In this document: positions 62,725-64,000 of the stretch, one piece after another | How positions within the stretch are numbered: the stretch's first letter is position 1 | How the letters are laid out: the number at the start of each line of letters is the position of its first letter | Assembly (NCBI GenBank): GCA_029309925.1 | Contig: JARKND010000004.1 | Span: 620,001 to 684,000, forward strand | Origin: Fulvivirgaceae bacterium JP3-4 | Lineage (GTDB): Bacteria; Bacteroidota; Bacteroidia; Cytophagales; Cyclobacteriaceae | Direction of reading: 5' to 3' | Length of the DNA stretch: 64,000 bases | Made by a program: the position numbers and the translations under genes | Notes under the pieces: generated by a model | What the model saw: the letters and a program-made list of their open reading frames with translations, nothing else | The model's database searches: none | Told to the model about the DNA's origin: nothing

Positions 62725-63318
62725 ATGAAAACCCTCATATTCCTTTGCTCTGTCTTCTGCCCTTTATTCCTCTCCCATGCCGCCAGTGCCCAAATTCAAA
62801 AAGGAAGCTTTCGCATAGGAGGAACCGCATCCTATTCTAATTTCACTTACGAAAACGACTACGCTTTCAATCAACTCACGATTAGCCCTAGCGTTGCATA
62901 TTTCGTAATTGACCGCCTAAGCCTTGGCATGACCGTCCCGATATCATTCTCGAGCGGAAGCAGTTCGAGTTATAATTACTCGACATCTTCCTACCGCATC
63001 GGCCCGGATGTGCGCTATTATTTTCCATTTGGCGACTGGGCAATTTTCCCCGAGCTCTCTTACTCCTTCGGCAAAACTGTATCGGACAGTGACTTTCAAG
63101 ATGGCATGGGCGATCCGCTCTCCAGCAGGTCTGAAGTGAAATACAGATCATTTACACCCGGATTTGGAATCACATATTTCATCAACAGAAATGTGGGCAT
63201 TGAAGGGATAACCCGATACACTTTCAATAATGAGTCTGTTGTAAATCCATTTTCGATGGTGGAGGACAAGGTATTGACATTCAGCATTGGATTCCAGATT
63301 TACCTGAACCGCGAGTAA
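62725..63318 (+). CDS. outer-membrane beta-barrel protein
   Basis: From ATG at 62725 the 197-residue product has a signal peptide (CPLFLSHAASAQ) and amphipathic beta-strands typical of a small 8-strand barrel (GSFRIGGTASYSNFTYEN; RIGPDVRYYFPFGDWAIFPE; FSIGFQIYLNRE). It resembles the outer-membrane beta-barrel family (PF13505 type). A longer in-frame start at 62674 is rejected since the signal peptide begins at 62725. Function is not predictable. It is convergent with the partial type IX-sorted protein gene, with only 2 nt between the stops. Confidence 0.88.
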   Translation: MKTLIFLCSVFCPLFLSHAASAQIQKGSFRIGGTASYSNFTYENDYAFNQLTISPSVAYFVIDRLSLGMTVPISFSSGSSSSYNYSTSSYRIGPDVRYYFPFGDWAIFPELSYSFGKTVSDSDFQDGMGDPLSSRSEVKYRSFTPGFGITYFINRNVGIEGITRYTFNNESVVNPFSMVEDKVLTFSIGFQIYLNRE

Positions 63319-63320
63319 AA

Positions 63321-64000
63321 TCATCGAAGCAAATGAACCCAGCCTTTAAACCGTTGATGACGCCTTGACAGATCAATGGTGTTGAATGTGACATTTGCTG
63401 AATAATAGTATACTCCCGATGAGCATGGATTGCCCGAGGCATCATCGCCATTCCAGATGAGGGGAGATGCTGATGTGGATTCAACTTTCTGCGAGTACAT
63501 CTCTTTCCCCCATCGATTGTAAATGATAATCTTCACGCTTTGTACAAAACGTGAACAAAGGCTCAAATCCTGCAAGAGGCATGGTGATCCCTCGCCTACA
63601 AGCAACGGATCATAGCCGGAGGTAAAAATATCGTTGCATCCATCGCCATTCGGAGTAAACACATTTGGCAGCTGGAACGAAGGACAGTTGTCATTGCAAA
63701 CCATCTCGCTCAACGGACTTTCATTTCCGCGGCTATCAACTGATGACACGCGATAACAAAACGCAAATGAAGAGATGTCACGATGCACAAATGTGTTTGC
63801 GTCAATCGAGGCCACCAGCTCCATTTCACCATCGGCTGAGTCAGACGCGTAAACATTATAGGCAACGATATCGAGCCTGCAATCATCCGAGGAAGCTGAT
63901 TCCCACTCCAGCGAATTTGAAAAGACTTTGTTGCGACAAGTTGAATTCTGCAGATACTGGTCACAGTCTGTCACTGCGATAGTGACAACGGGAGGGCAGG
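63321..64000 (-). CDS. type IX-sorted (gliding-motility C-terminal domain) protein, 5' end outside window
   Basis: The minus-strand frame is open from the window end to its stop at 63321, so only the C-terminal 226 residues are seen. A Cys-rich fibronectin-like part (VDSRGNESPLSEMVC) leads into the type B type IX sorting domain: LPNVFTPNGDGCNDIF, IIIYNRWGKEMYSQKV, WNGDDASGNPCSSGVYYYSA. The domain ends FKGWVHLLR. Such proteins are exported by the type IX secretion system and attached or released at the cell surface; many are large adhesins or enzymes. The catalytic part, if any, lies outside the window. A GTG at 63974 is not the true start. Confidence 0.92.
   Translation of the reverse strand, partial: CPPVVTIAVTDCDQYLQNSTCRNKVFSNSLEWESASSDDCRLDIVAYNVYASDSADGEMELVASIDANTFVHRDISSFAFCYRVSSVDSRGNESPLSEMVCNDNCPSFQLPNVFTPNGDGCNDIFTSGYDPLLVGEGSPCLLQDLSLCSRFVQSVKIIIYNRWGKEMYSQKVESTSASPLIWNGDDASGNPCSSGVYYYSANVTFNTIDLSRRHQRFKGWVHLLR

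Noticed and set aside
1-64000. CRISPR array, tRNA, rRNA, prophage or insertion sequence
   Set aside because: No regularly spaced direct repeats, no cloverleaf or rRNA sequence and no transposase or phage gene could be found by reading.

Overview
The window reads as chromosome of a free-living member of the Bacteroidota, most likely a Cytophagales-type soil or freshwater bacterium. Evidence: a SusC/SusD pair, a protein ending in a gliding-motility/type IX secretion C-terminal domain, a propeller-type two-component sensor, DUF3667 and DUF5690 proteins, many lipoproteins and weak Shine-Dalgarno sequences. No rRNA, tRNA, CRISPR array, transposase or phage gene was seen; coding density is high and nothing looks like a recent island.

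Layout. 1-3.8 kb: a cut-off lipoprotein amidase, a 34-residue basic protein, a spacer with an inverted pair of REP-like elements, and a two-gene unit (Tat-type TIM-barrel protein plus SGNH hydrolase). 4-12.2 kb: a phosphorelay block made of a giant cytoplasmic poly-HAMP hybrid kinase (2154 residues), a REC-kinase and a lone receiver. 12.5-15.8 kb: two AsmA/DUF748-like membrane-anchored proteins and another lone receiver. 15.9-17.1 kb: small stress-type proteins. 17.2-23.1 kb (minus strand): rpoN, an NtrC-type activator and two soluble PAS/REC histidine kinases in a row. 23.4-28.8 kb: small stress and envelope proteins (two DUF1328, CsbD-like, DUF2383, DUF892, BrkB, a low-affinity iron permease-like protein).

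28.8-34 kb: MmcQ/YjbR, kdsB (LPS Kdo activation) with DUF3667, an alpha/beta hydrolase and a TPR-sensor kinase. 34.3-47.7 kb (minus strand): a zinc metalloprotease, a secreted protein, and a SusC-SusD-DUF5011-lipoprotein operon ending in a clear terminator, with a propeller sensor kinase/NarL regulator pair upstream. Without any glycosidase and with a protease alongside, this nutrient-uptake locus is more likely to handle peptides than glycans (inference). 47.8-57.7 kb: an FtsX-type ABC permease, a TPR/propeller protein, a TPR/lipocalin-like protein, a patatin, an alkaline-phosphatase-superfamily enzyme, a PHP histidinol-phosphatase and a DUF5690 transporter. 57.7-64 kb: an HD hydrolase, a PhnX-like HAD enzyme, a stress protein, a LIG-POL DNA ligase D without the phosphoesterase domain, a DUF2236 protein, an outer-membrane barrel and a partial type IX-sorted protein.

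The most striking signals are regulatory: six histidine kinases and four separate response regulators in 64 kb; a HAMP array repeated eleven times in an exact 276-bp register; a sigma-54 gene followed directly by its activator and two kinases; and intergenic arrays of 7-bp units at four sites, two of them folded into long inverted repeats. I did not find a clearly new defence or biosynthetic system. The poly-HAMP relay, the rpoN cluster and the heptamer elements are the best candidates for follow-up.
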